Origin: DATEEG01 sp035525055
GTDB lineage: Bacteria > Actinomycetota > Acidimicrobiia > Spongiisociales > ZC4RG35
Direction of reading: 5' to 3'
DNA: 35,246 nucleotides
Assembly: GCA_035525055.1 (NCBI GenBank)
Contig: DATLEZ010000016.1
Coordinates: forward strand, 1-35,246
Of the stretch, positions 9,118-17,205 are shown piece after piece (position 1 is the first letter of the stretch; the number at the start of each line of letters is the position of its first letter). Position numbers and translations under genes: made by a program. The notes beneath the pieces were generated by a model. The model saw nothing but the letters and a program-made list of their open reading frames with translations, had not been told where the DNA came from and made no database searches.

Positions 9118-9148
9118 GCGGCCCGGGTGGCCACACCACCCGGGCCGC
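9118..9148 (+). terminator. strong GC hairpin after the LAL/small-gene operon
   Basis: A perfect 13-bp inverted repeat (GCGGCCCGGGTGG, loop CCACA, then its exact complement) starts 36 nt after the stop of the secreted-protein gene. There is no T tract after it, so it may act as an intrinsic terminator of the actinobacterial L-shaped kind or as a transcript-end stabiliser. Confidence 0.65.
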
Positions 9149-9336
9149 GCCCGGCGTGCCAGGTGTCGCACGGAATCAGTCGACGACAGGATTCCAAATG
9201 CCGACGCCCTGAAGGCGGCGAGAGTTCACATCCGCCAGAATCGGCGACACACTTCGCGATCGAGGCCCCGGCTGACGTACCCAACGCCGCGCTCCTGATC
9301 ACATCCTGAGCACGGATTCTTAATGACACAGCGGGA

Positions 9337-10044
9337 CTAGGAGCAATTTGCTGTCAAGCCGTTGTGACGAAATTCCGTGTAGACGCAACAAATCGGGACG
9401 CCATGCTGATCCGATCTGGGCTTTCGCGACTCCCGGCACGTATCGAGCGGTGGCCGTGGTTTGGTGGCAGTTCCTAGCCAGTGGAGCGCATTTTCGAGGT
9501 AAGGGGTGAAGGGTTCGGGATACTCGTGGCTCCCCCGCATCGTCGGTCTCATTCTTGGGTAGATCTGCACCTCAGCCGAGTCGGGACGACTAAAGGCGAC
9601 ATCCCGTACCAATCCCTCGTCAGAGAGGTGGCGCCATAGGATCTCACCAGTCGCGGCATCTGCCGGTCCCCAATCGCAGCCCGCAGCAGGCAAACCACTC
9701 GAATGGGTCAAGACATGGCGGAGCGTTACCCGGCCCCCATGGTCGGCGTCGTCGAAGGCCAGTCCGGGCACGAGTTCCACCACCGGCACGTCCAGCCTCA
9801 GGACCCCGCGCTCAGCCAACCTCACCGCAGCCAACCCACTGAGCAGCTTGGTCGAACCCACCCCGAACAACGTGTCGGGCCCCACCTCAGGGCCGCCAAG
9901 ACGGGTCACCCCAATGGCGGTCACACCGATTACGCGACCGGCTGCAATCAGTCCTATCGCGCCAGCCAGGAGCCGCTCCTGATGAACGGCCGCGTCGAGC
10001 TTCTCAACTACGACATGGAAGGCATTCACCAGGCACCGCTTCAT
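9337..10044 (-). pseudogene. class C beta-lactamase-like serine hydrolase, truncated and probably inactive
   Basis: The first ~140 residues of this 235-residue frame match the N-terminal half of serine beta-lactamase-like / penicillin-binding hydrolases. The anchors are a GRVIGVTAIGV strand, PDTLFGVGSTK, LAERGVLRLDVPVVELVPG and LRHVLTHSSGLP. The catalytic SxxK motif should read GS-x-TK but is GSTK, one residue short, so the Ser-Lys geometry is lost. Beyond WGPADAATGEIL the sequence stops resembling the family: no YxN motif and no C-terminal KTG-like motif appear, where a full protein would have 350-450 residues. I read this as a 3'-truncated, decayed gene. Confidence 0.6.
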
Positions 10045-10171
10045 TCATGTATTTGAGTCTGCTTGCAGAGCAGTCTGATCACTTTCGCAGCCGTCCTAGG
10101 GGGCGCGGCGACGCGGGACCGGTGCCCCGGATGAAAGGGGCACCGGTCGTTGAGTGGCTGGTTATTGGCGG

Positions 10172-11647
10172 TCACCCGATCTTGGTCCAGGACCGCTGGA
10201 ACAGCGCATCGATCAAGGTCTCGAAGCCGTGACCCGAGCGGACGTCGACGAAACGGAGCTCGTCGCCCTCGACCTCCCAGGCGGCCGACCAGAAGTCGCC
10301 GCAGGTAGGTTCGGGTACGTCGATCCCGATCCCGAGGTCGACTCGTCCGCCCTCGATGCAATACACGCCCGTATCGGTGGCTCCGTTGCCCGACGCTGCG
10401 TTCACGTCTTCGACGGTCAGGACCCCGTCGGCGAAGGTCAATGTCCACAGCCCGGCGTGATTGAAAGCGGTGGGTTGATCTGCGCCGGCCTCAATGAGGC
10501 TTTCGAGGGTGACCTCGGTCCGATAGACCCCTTCGGGAAACGGCCCTGTGGCGACGGCAACGGGATCAGAATCAGATTCCGCTTCACAGGGGGCTACCCC
10601 GGAATCGGACGCAGCCGTAGCCGCCAAGGCACGGATTTCCACCATGAGGCCCGCCGTAGCAGGGTCCTCCTCGAGTGTGCTGTTGACAACCTCAGCGGTG
10701 CTGACGATCTGGCCAGTTTGCGAGTCGTCGATGATGATGCGCCCACCGTTCCGGCAGTATTCAGCTGCGGCCTCGGCTTCGCTCGCGAGCATCGAGACGG
10801 CCCAGCTTGCTGTTTCTCGGGCGGCTGTTGTCAGGGCGTCTTGGTGCTCACCGCTTAAGCCCTCGAAAACCCTGGCGTTGATCACCAGTGAGTTCACCTT
10901 CGGAAACAACCCTACGTTGGCAACTGCGGTGGTTCCACCCGGGAAGGTCCCCGCGAGGGCATATGAAGACTCCACACCGATGATCGAACCGTCGGCTACT
11001 CCTTGGTCGTAGCGACCGTCGTCGCCGCCCAGGTCGTCGGGAGTGGCCCCGAGAGCAGTGAAGAACGCGTAGGTCGTCTCGGAGCGTGGTGCCCGCACAA
11101 CCTTTCCGGCCAGGTCTGAGAGCGACGGCGGCGGATCTCCGAACAGGAAGAGATGACGGATTCCCTCGGGGAGGAGTGCCAGCCCCTTGATCCCGACATC
11201 GCTCAAACCCGCCAGCATGTCGTCGACGAGATCACTCGTGACAACTTGATGGAGATGCTCGTTCGTGGTGATGAGCAGCGGAGCGTGGAGCGCCCGCAGG
11301 GTGGTTACTCCTTCGGTGTCCCAGGCCCGGGCGGGGATCATGGCCATGTCGAGGTCACCGCTCACGACCATGCGGGCGACCACCTGGTCCCAGTCGTCAA
11401 CCCCCGTGCCTGCCGCCTGCCATACAGGCTCGATCGTAAGGGTCCCGTCAGTCGCCTCCTCGACGCGGCGAGCGAACTCCTCGATCTGATCGGCGCCGGG
11501 GCGACCCGGCGGGTCGTCGGTGCCGATCTGGAGCACTACGGGAAGTGGAGAGCCGCCTGCCTTGCTCGACTCTTGACTGCCAGCTGAGCACCCTGCGACC
11601 AGCAGGATTGCCATTGCCAGCCCAACGATTTTGAGAAGTTGGTTCAC
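10172..11647 (-). CDS. TRAP-type (DctP-like) solute-binding lipoprotein with extra C-terminal domain
   Basis: This is a 491-residue lipoprotein. The start is GTG at 11647, preceded by AAAGGAGAG. The signal sequence is NQLLKIVGLAMAILLVAGC, with lipobox LVAGC and lipidated Cys20. Residues about 35-355 match DctP-family TRAP receptors (QIGTDDPPGRPGADQIEEFA, later GIRHLFLFGDPPPSLSDLAG and KVVRAP), which bind organic acids outside the membrane. The last ~110 residues, from GPFPEGVYRTEVTLESLIEA to the end, form a separate beta-rich, lipocalin-like segment with two Cys, not part of normal DctP. No DctQ/DctM membrane subunits are nearby. It is divergent from the two-component operon at 11872, so a sensory role is plausible but inferred. 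Confidence 0.85.
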   Translation of the reverse strand: MNQLLKIVGLAMAILLVAGCSAGSQESSKAGGSPLPVVLQIGTDDPPGRPGADQIEEFARRVEEATDGTLTIEPVWQAAGTGVDDWDQVVARMVVSGDLDMAMIPARAWDTEGVTTLRALHAPLLITTNEHLHQVVTSDLVDDMLAGLSDVGIKGLALLPEGIRHLFLFGDPPPSLSDLAGKVVRAPRSETTYAFFTALGATPDDLGGDDGRYDQGVADGSIIGVESSYALAGTFPGGTTAVANVGLFPKVNSLVINARVFEGLSGEHQDALTTAARETASWAVSMLASEAEAAAEYCRNGGRIIIDDSQTGQIVSTAEVVNSTLEEDPATAGLMVEIRALAATAASDSGVAPCEAESDSDPVAVATGPFPEGVYRTEVTLESLIEAGADQPTAFNHAGLWTLTFADGVLTVEDVNAASGNGATDTGVYCIEGGRVDLGIGIDVPEPTCGDFWSAAWEVEGDELRFVDVRSGHGFETLIDALFQRSWTKIG

Positions 11648-11871
11648 CTTCTCTCCTTTCAGTCGGGCAGGAACGTATGGCAGCACGGTCGGCTCGCCAT
11701 CGTGGCAGGCACGAAAATGCCGGATACCCGGATTGTGCCTGTCCACAGTATTCAACGTCAGTCGAAACTCTGCGGGCGTCCGGAAGAGCCGAGAGATCCC
11801 GGCCGACTACGGATGGTCGAAGTGTTGCTAGCCACAATGCGCCAGCCTGCGGCGCCGGTGAGAATGGAGGA
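11648..11871. promoter_or_regulatory. divergent intergenic region between lipoprotein and two-component operon
   Basis: These 224 nt separate the start of the leftward solute-binding lipoprotein from the start of the rightward receiver gene, so both promoters and any operator should lie here. AAAGGAG just inside 11648-11665 is the lipoprotein's ribosome-binding site. GGAGG at about 11867-11871 touches the GTG proposed for the receiver gene. I found no -35/-10 pair strong enough to name. Confidence 0.4.
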
Positions 11872-12222
11872 GTGCGCCCGACCTTGGTGATAGTCGACGA
11901 TCACGAGGACTTTCGTATCTCGGCCCGCGCCATGCTGGAGGCTGACGGCTTCGACGTGATTGGCGAGGCAGCCGACGGCGAAGAGGCGCTGGCGGTGATC
12001 ACCGACTTGAGACCCACAATCGTGCTCTTGGACATACAACTACCGGGGATGGACGGTCTGGCGGTGGCCAGCCAGCTCGCATCGAGAGAGGCTCCGCCCC
12101 ATGTGGTATTGATCTCTAGCCGGGAGGCCGCGTCGTACGGACCGCGCCTAGCCGGTGCCTCGGCGCGGGGCTTCATCACCAAAAGCGAGCTGTCCGGGCA
12201 CACTTTGTCGAAGCTTCTGTGA
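11872..12222 (+). CDS. single-domain response regulator (receiver only)
   Basis: This 116-residue receiver domain has no output domain. The acidic pair is D9-D10 (LVIVDDHEDF), the phospho-acceptor D54 (VLLDIQLPGMDG), the Ser switch ISS (81-83) and the Lys104 (FITKSEL), so phosphorylation should be possible. The GTG at 11872 gives a normal receiver N-terminus (RPTLVIVDDH) but sits right against GGAGG. TTG at 11884 would have better spacing yet removes the first strand. The stop is 4 nt before the first kinase gene. In family terms, stand-alone receivers act as phosphate sinks, shuttles or protein-binding switches. Confidence 0.85.
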   Translation: MRPTLVIVDDHEDFRISARAMLEADGFDVIGEAADGEEALAVITDLRPTIVLLDIQLPGMDGLAVASQLASREAPPHVVLISSREAASYGPRLAGASARGFITKSELSGHTLSKLL

Positions 12223-12226
12223 CGCG

Positions 12227-13780
12227 ATGCGAAGGATCAGTTACCTCGGCATCGTCCTGGCGGTGGCCTTAGGGATGACAGTCGAAGCTGTCGCCTTCGA
12301 ATGGGACAATCCGGCACGCTGGGTCCCGGACCTGGCGGTGGGTCTGGCCTTCCTCATCGGCGGAATCGTCGCCCTCAGCCGGTCGCCTCGAGCAGGATCT
12401 GGCGTGTTGCTAGTCGCAACTGGTCTGGCGTGGTTCGCAGGAGGCTTGGCCGGTGCGGCTTCGAACCTCCATCGGGGGCCGCTATTTCATCTGTTCCTCA
12501 CCTACCCGACCGCCCGGCCCCGCACCCGACTGGACTCATTTGCGATGGCCGGTGGCTATATCGCTGCTCTGATTCCATCGCTCTGGCGTGACGACCGCAC
12601 GGTAAGCCTGATTACGGCCTTGCTTGCAGTCGTCGTCTGGTACGGGCACCAGAGATCGGTCGGGCGTCTCCGACGCGAAAGGGACGTCGCTCTTCAGGCC
12701 ACCGTCGGCTATGTAATGGCTGTGTTGCTGGGCGTGCTGGCTCGTGGGTCTATGGGTGCCACCGGAGCATTCGTTGCTCTCTATGCCTATGAGCTGGCGC
12801 TAGTGGCGACAACCATCAGCGTTGTCGTCCGGCTGCAGGACCCCACGGACGTCAGGGTTGCCGATCTGGTGGTTGAGCTTGGCGAGACGGGGTCGGGGTT
12901 CCTGAGAGATCGCCTGGCGACCGCCCTCGGTGACCCGAGCTTGCAGGTTGGCCTGTGGTCGTCTGAGTCGAAGGCCTATCTGGGCGACGACGGACGGGCG
13001 TTGACTATGCCAACCCAGGGCAGCGGTCGCGCTCTGACGGTCATCCCTCGGGAAGGGGCGGAGTTCGCGGCTCTGGTCCACGACGCCACCATCGTCACCG
13101 ACCCGGCGCTAGTCGATGCCGTCGCGGCCGCTAGCCAACTATCCGCATCCAATCTCACTCTCCGGAGCCAGGTGGAGATCCAGTTGGCGGAGTTAGCCGC
13201 CTCCCGGCGCCGATTGCTACTGGCGACCGACGATGAGCGACGCCGGCTCGGTTCCCGGCTCCGCCGTGGCCCCGAGCAACGGCTGGCCGACCTCGCCCAG
13301 CGGCTCGACGAATTCGGTGAGCCCGCCAGCCTCGAGACTGTGCGCCAGCTCCTGAGGAAAGCTCGCCACGACCTGACCGAACTGGGTCGTGGTTTGCACC
13401 CTCGAGAGCTAACCGAAGCGGGCTTGGCCGTGGCGCTCGGTTCGCTCGCCGATCAGGCCCCCGTAGCGACGACTGTGGATGTCTCGGTGGGGAGATTGCC
13501 TGCCGAGATCGAAGTGACCGCGTATTTCGTTTGCGCCGAAGCCCTCGCCAACGTTTTCAAGTACGCATCCGCTCGCCTGGTCAAGATCGAGATCGCCTTT
13601 GAAAACGAGCAGGTCGTGGTCGTCATCTCGGATGACGGCGTCGGGGGGGCCGATCCGACCGGGGGAAGTGGCATCCAAGGGTTGACTGATCGAGTTGCAG
13701 CCTTCGGTGGCCGGCTGACGGTTAGCTCCCCTCCCAACATCGGTACGTCCATCACCGCCGAGATCCCCTTCAAACGATGA
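12227..13780 (+). CDS. membrane histidine kinase paralogue lacking the phospho-acceptor His (kinase 1)
   Basis: This is a 517-residue NarX/DesK-type (HisKA_3) kinase. Several membrane helices fill residues about 5-205, followed by a GAF-like linker (about 222-300), a coiled coil (about 305-335), the dimerisation/phospho-acceptor region and the HATPase domain (about 425-515). The conserved ERRR-x-x-x-x-LHDG motif reads ERRRLGSRLRRG: Arg346 stands where the His should be and Arg347 replaces the Asp. The ATP-binding part is complete, with N-box EALANVFKYA (Asn442), G1 DDGVGGA (469-475) and G2 GSGIQGL. It should bind ATP but cannot phosphorylate itself. It starts 4 nt after the receiver gene and ends 1 nt before kinase 2. 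Confidence 0.92.
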   Translation: MRRISYLGIVLAVALGMTVEAVAFEWDNPARWVPDLAVGLAFLIGGIVALSRSPRAGSGVLLVATGLAWFAGGLAGAASNLHRGPLFHLFLTYPTARPRTRLDSFAMAGGYIAALIPSLWRDDRTVSLITALLAVVVWYGHQRSVGRLRRERDVALQATVGYVMAVLLGVLARGSMGATGAFVALYAYELALVATTISVVVRLQDPTDVRVADLVVELGETGSGFLRDRLATALGDPSLQVGLWSSESKAYLGDDGRALTMPTQGSGRALTVIPREGAEFAALVHDATIVTDPALVDAVAAASQLSASNLTLRSQVEIQLAELAASRRRLLLATDDERRRLGSRLRRGPEQRLADLAQRLDEFGEPASLETVRQLLRKARHDLTELGRGLHPRELTEAGLAVALGSLADQAPVATTVDVSVGRLPAEIEVTAYFVCAEALANVFKYASARLVKIEIAFENEQVVVVISDDGVGGADPTGGSGIQGLTDRVAAFGGRLTVSSPPNIGTSITAEIPFKR

Positions 13781-13781
13781 C

Positions 13782-15587
13782 ATGGGCGAACTGACCGACT
13801 CCGGGTACGAAGTCAGGGGGAGCCAGCTTTCCGATGAGACGAGCGCCAATACCGCGATCGGCTGGGCCCTCGCCCTCGCCAGCCTGGCCTATGGAGCGGC
13901 CACTTCTTCGCTCATCTTCGGTCCCGCACTCCTCATCAACTATGCAGGTAGCTCGACCCTTGCCGCCGCTCTCGATCTCACTGCTGGTTTGGGTCTGATC
14001 ATCGCCGGGTCGGTGGCCCTCGCCCTCCGTCGACAAGGTGCCATTGGTCCGATAGCTCTCCTACTCGGGGTGACATGGTTGGCCGCAGACTGGGTCGGCT
14101 GGCACGGTGGTTCCCCCATCGTGCGAAGCGTGGCCATGGTTGCCGTCCCGTTTGTCTTGCCATTGATCGTCCACGTGGTCGCCGTTTGGCCGGTGGGGAC
14201 ACCTGGGTTGGCGAAGCTGCGACCAGCCGTCGGTCTGGTCTACGGAGCCGCCGCGGTTTTCACGGTAGGAAGAGCGCTATTGCGGGACCCATTCTTCGAT
14301 CTCAATTGTTGGAACAATTGCACAGACAACGTTTTCCTGTTGACACACATCCCGCAGGCAGTCCGGCTGCTCGATGCGACGTGGTACGTCATTGCGGTCG
14401 CGGCCGGAATCGGGTCTGCCTCCGTCGCGGTTGGAAGATTGCTCAATACCAGTCGGGTGGGGAAGCGTGCTCTCCTTCCGGTGGTGCTGCCTGCGGCCTT
14501 CGTGGCTTTGACCGAGGCGGCGCGGCCACTTGCCGTCATGGCCCTGCCGCTCGGGAACCGTGCCGCTCCACTATTCCGGGCGCTCTTCATCATCGAGGCT
14601 CTATCCCTCATTGCCATCGCTGGTGGCGTCATGGCCTCGACCGTCCGTGCCAGGCAGGTGAGCCACACCGTTTCCCGGATAGCCAAGGAGTTGGGAGACG
14701 CCGCCGCGCCCGGCTCGCTCGCAACCTCCCTTTCACGTTCGCTCGGTGACCCCGACCTACGCGTCGTCTACTGGTTGCCGGAGTCGGGTCGGCTGGTCGA
14801 TTCTGAAGGCCGGCCCACCGAGCCCCCCACCCGGGACCGGGCCGTAACCGCCATTGTCCGGGGTGGGAAAACGGTGGCGATGGTCATTCACGATCGGGGG
14901 TTGGTCGGAGCCGACGACCTGGCGCGCAGGATCGGGGCCGCGGCCAAGCTGGCGGTTGACAACGAACGGCTCCGGGCCGAGCTCCTGGCGCAGGTCGAGG
15001 ACCTCAAGACATCCCGCGTGCGAGTAGTCGAAGCGGCCGATGCCGCCCGCCTCCGCCTGGAGAGAGATCTACACGACGGCGCCCAACAACGGGTGCTAGC
15101 GCTGCTCTACGAGTTCCAGCTCGCAGCCAAGAATGCAGCGAGCCGTGGCGACGACCGCACAAATAACCTTCTCGAGGGGGCAGTCATCGACGTGCAAACC
15201 GCGCTGGCAGAGCTGCGTGACATCGCCCATGGCATCTACCCCGTGGTGCTGACCGAGGCCGGCCTGGCAGGGGCGCTGGGGTCGCTTCGCAATACGGCGG
15301 CCATCCCGGTTGAGGTAAAGAGTTCGCTTAACGGTCAGGTTCCTTACCAAATCGGGTCGGCGGCCTTCGTGGTGGCAGCTGAATCCGTGGCGGACGCCGC
15401 TCAGCGAGGGGCGAGTTACGCGACCATCAATACGTCAGTTGGTGGAGGTTGGTTGGTGCTGGAAGTCAAGGATGATGGATCCAACCGACGGATTCCGATG
15501 ATCCACCTCGCCGATCGGGTCGGGGCGCTCGGCGGTCGGTTCGTGGCCGAGCCTCGGATAGTGCGAGCGGAGCTGCCGTGCGGGTAG
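13782..15587 (+). CDS. membrane histidine kinase paralogue with degenerate ATP-binding domain (kinase 2)
   Basis: This 601-residue paralogue of kinase 1 has about eight hydrophobic segments in residues 25-285 and a Cys pair in an exposed loop (FFDLNCWNNC, 171-180). It shares the linker pattern LGDPDLRVVYWLPES (321-335). The phospho-acceptor motif is canonical: RLERDLHDGAQQR with His431. The catalytic domain is degraded. The N-box reads ESVADAAQRG (Asp538 replaces Asn, Gln541 replaces Lys), G1 reads DDGSNRR without its glycines, and the G2 loop reads IPMIHL before a normal LADRVGALGGR helix. ATP binding therefore looks lost while the acceptor His stays. The start is 1 nt after kinase 1's stop, and the 3' end overlaps the response regulator by 10 nt. 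Confidence 0.92.
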   Translation: MGELTDSGYEVRGSQLSDETSANTAIGWALALASLAYGAATSSLIFGPALLINYAGSSTLAAALDLTAGLGLIIAGSVALALRRQGAIGPIALLLGVTWLAADWVGWHGGSPIVRSVAMVAVPFVLPLIVHVVAVWPVGTPGLAKLRPAVGLVYGAAAVFTVGRALLRDPFFDLNCWNNCTDNVFLLTHIPQAVRLLDATWYVIAVAAGIGSASVAVGRLLNTSRVGKRALLPVVLPAAFVALTEAARPLAVMALPLGNRAAPLFRALFIIEALSLIAIAGGVMASTVRARQVSHTVSRIAKELGDAAAPGSLATSLSRSLGDPDLRVVYWLPESGRLVDSEGRPTEPPTRDRAVTAIVRGGKTVAMVIHDRGLVGADDLARRIGAAAKLAVDNERLRAELLAQVEDLKTSRVRVVEAADAARLRLERDLHDGAQQRVLALLYEFQLAAKNAASRGDDRTNNLLEGAVIDVQTALAELRDIAHGIYPVVLTEAGLAGALGSLRNTAAIPVEVKSSLNGQVPYQIGSAAFVVAAESVADAAQRGASYATINTSVGGGWLVLEVKDDGSNRRIPMIHLADRVGALGGRFVAEPRIVRAELPCG

Positions 15588-16222
15588 TGGTCGCGGACGA
15601 CGTGATGCTCACGAGAGAGGGGATCGTGCAGGTGCTCACCGAGGCCGGGATCGACGTCGTTGCGCAAGCCGAGAATGCGGATGTCCTGTTGCGGCATGTC
15701 GCCGTTGAGCAACCTGAGGCTGTAATCGTCGACATCCGTATGCCTCCGACGCACTCGGATGAAGGCCTGGTGGCTGCCCACCGAATAAGAGCGGAACAAC
15801 CTGACGTCGGGATACTTGTCCTTTCGCAATACGTGGAGCCCAGTTTTGCGATGCGGTTAATCGAGGACTACCCCGAACGAATGGGCTATCTGCTCAAGGA
15901 GCGGGTCTCCGAAGGCGCCGTCCTCGTAGACGCACTCAGACGGATATCAGAGGGTGAGACCGTCATCGATCCAACGATTGTGTCGCTCCTGGTTGGCCGT
16001 CGCCGTCGCCACGACCCCCTTGCAGCCTTGACCGGAAGAGAACGGGAGGTTTTGTCACTGGTGGCGGAGGGCCGGTCCAACAAAGCGATCGCGACCCAAC
16101 TCTTCATAACAGAACGGACGGTGGAGGCACATATACAGCAGGTGTTCCTGAAGCTCCGATTACAAGGGTCCCCGGACGATCATCGTCGCGTGCTCGCTGT
16201 CCTCGCTTTCCTCAATGCTTGA
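15578..16222 (+). CDS. NarL/FixJ-type response regulator
   Basis: This 214-residue regulator starts at GTG 15578, inside the end of kinase 2 (10-nt overlap, so coupled translation). The receiver domain carries D7-D8 (VVVADDVML), phospho-acceptor D52 (VIVDIRMPP) and Lys107 (YLLKERV). The LuxR/GerE helix-turn-helix occupies about 148-210, with LTGREREVLSLVAEGRSNKA followed by IATQLFITERTVEAHI. It is the DNA-binding output of the operon. The YLLKERV phrase and the spacing are typical of regulators paired with DesK/NarX-type kinases. Targets are unknown, but the divergent lipoprotein promoter and its own operon are natural candidates. Confidence 0.93.
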   Translation: MRVVVADDVMLTREGIVQVLTEAGIDVVAQAENADVLLRHVAVEQPEAVIVDIRMPPTHSDEGLVAAHRIRAEQPDVGILVLSQYVEPSFAMRLIEDYPERMGYLLKERVSEGAVLVDALRRISEGETVIDPTIVSLLVGRRRRHDPLAALTGREREVLSLVAEGRSNKAIATQLFITERTVEAHIQQVFLKLRLQGSPDDHRRVLAVLAFLNA

Positions 16223-16558
16223 AGGTTGCCCGACGGGCGATGTGCGCAGGAGAGTGCCGACTTTTGAGGTTGGACGGCTTGGCTAAGGACTCGGTGGATT
16301 TTGCGTAGTAAGGGGCTTACCTGGCCGCCGCGCGCGACGGGCTCTTGGTCGCAAGCCATGTAGTCGTTCCCGAGGGATCGCGGAACGCCCGGCACTACCG
16401 CGGTCAGGGGGTCGGATCGGAGGCTGATCACATCCTGATCACGGATTTCGGACAACAGGTCGGGATCAGCCGGGACGGGTCGGCGGGCCAGGTGGGACGA
16501 AACGCCATGTACCTGCCACAGATCGGGATCAGCCGTGATTCGAAGGGACGGGTTCTCT

Positions 16559-16598
16559 TGACTACGGATCAGGAGGTTGGGGGTTCAAATCCCTCCGG
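16559..16598 (+). repeat. 3' half copy of tRNA-Arg, probable attachment-site remnant
   Basis: This 40-nt segment equals tRNA-Arg(ACG) positions 5305-5344 with one difference (A for G in the T loop). It covers the anticodon arm, variable loop, T arm and the start of the acceptor 3' strand. No 5' half of a tRNA precedes it, so it is not a functional gene. The order is as expected for an integrated element: intact tRNA at the left end, displaced 3' copy at the right end, 11.2 kb apart. Confidence 0.85.
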
Positions 16599-17205
16599 TG
16601 TGCCAACGAAACTGTGGAACTGCGCCGTTTCCAGGACCTAGGGTAGGCAGCCGCGACCGGCTCAGCCAGCACAGGGGGGTGAGAACGGGGGGGCGACCCA
16701 TCCTGAACGACCAGTCGGTGACATCACAATTCCGTTGTAAGCGAGCGTCGGGGTTTCGTCATCTCTTGTGCCTGCCGTCGCCGATAACGTCCTCTTGCCG
16801 CCTTTCGTAAGACTCTTCGCCGCGTCACAGAATTTCGGTGTCAGACCCGGAACTCAAGGCACCCCACACTTCAACGCGAAGAGCCGAATATCCAGTTGCT
16901 GGCCTTTTCAACGGAGTCGCCACCCGGACGTGTCGCGACGAGAGCCGAGGTCAAGGCGGTGAGGATGAGAATCGGTTGAAGCACCAGGCTCGCAAGTTCT
17001 CGGTTGGTCAGTAACACGTCGGATCAAGGCCAAGCAGGTGCGGCGCCTATCCAGCGCCTCTCGATCTCAGAACGACGCAATATGCATCGGCACGCCCTGG
17101 GACTAGAGAGTATGAAGGTGCAGGTCAGCGCAACGAGCTAGCACAGAAAACCACCATCACGAACGTACGGAGAGGCCAGTTCAATGACTGGGCCTCAAGG
17201 GTTTA

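Noticed and set aside
5350..16558. Integrase or transposase gene in the island
   Set aside because: No frame on either strand shows a tyrosine or serine recombinase or DDE transposase pattern; all long frames are explained by other genes.
16345..16641. Frame of 98 codons across the displaced tRNA copy
   Set aside because: EVGGSNPSGVPTKLWN is again tRNA-derived false translation; the rest has no protein-like pattern.
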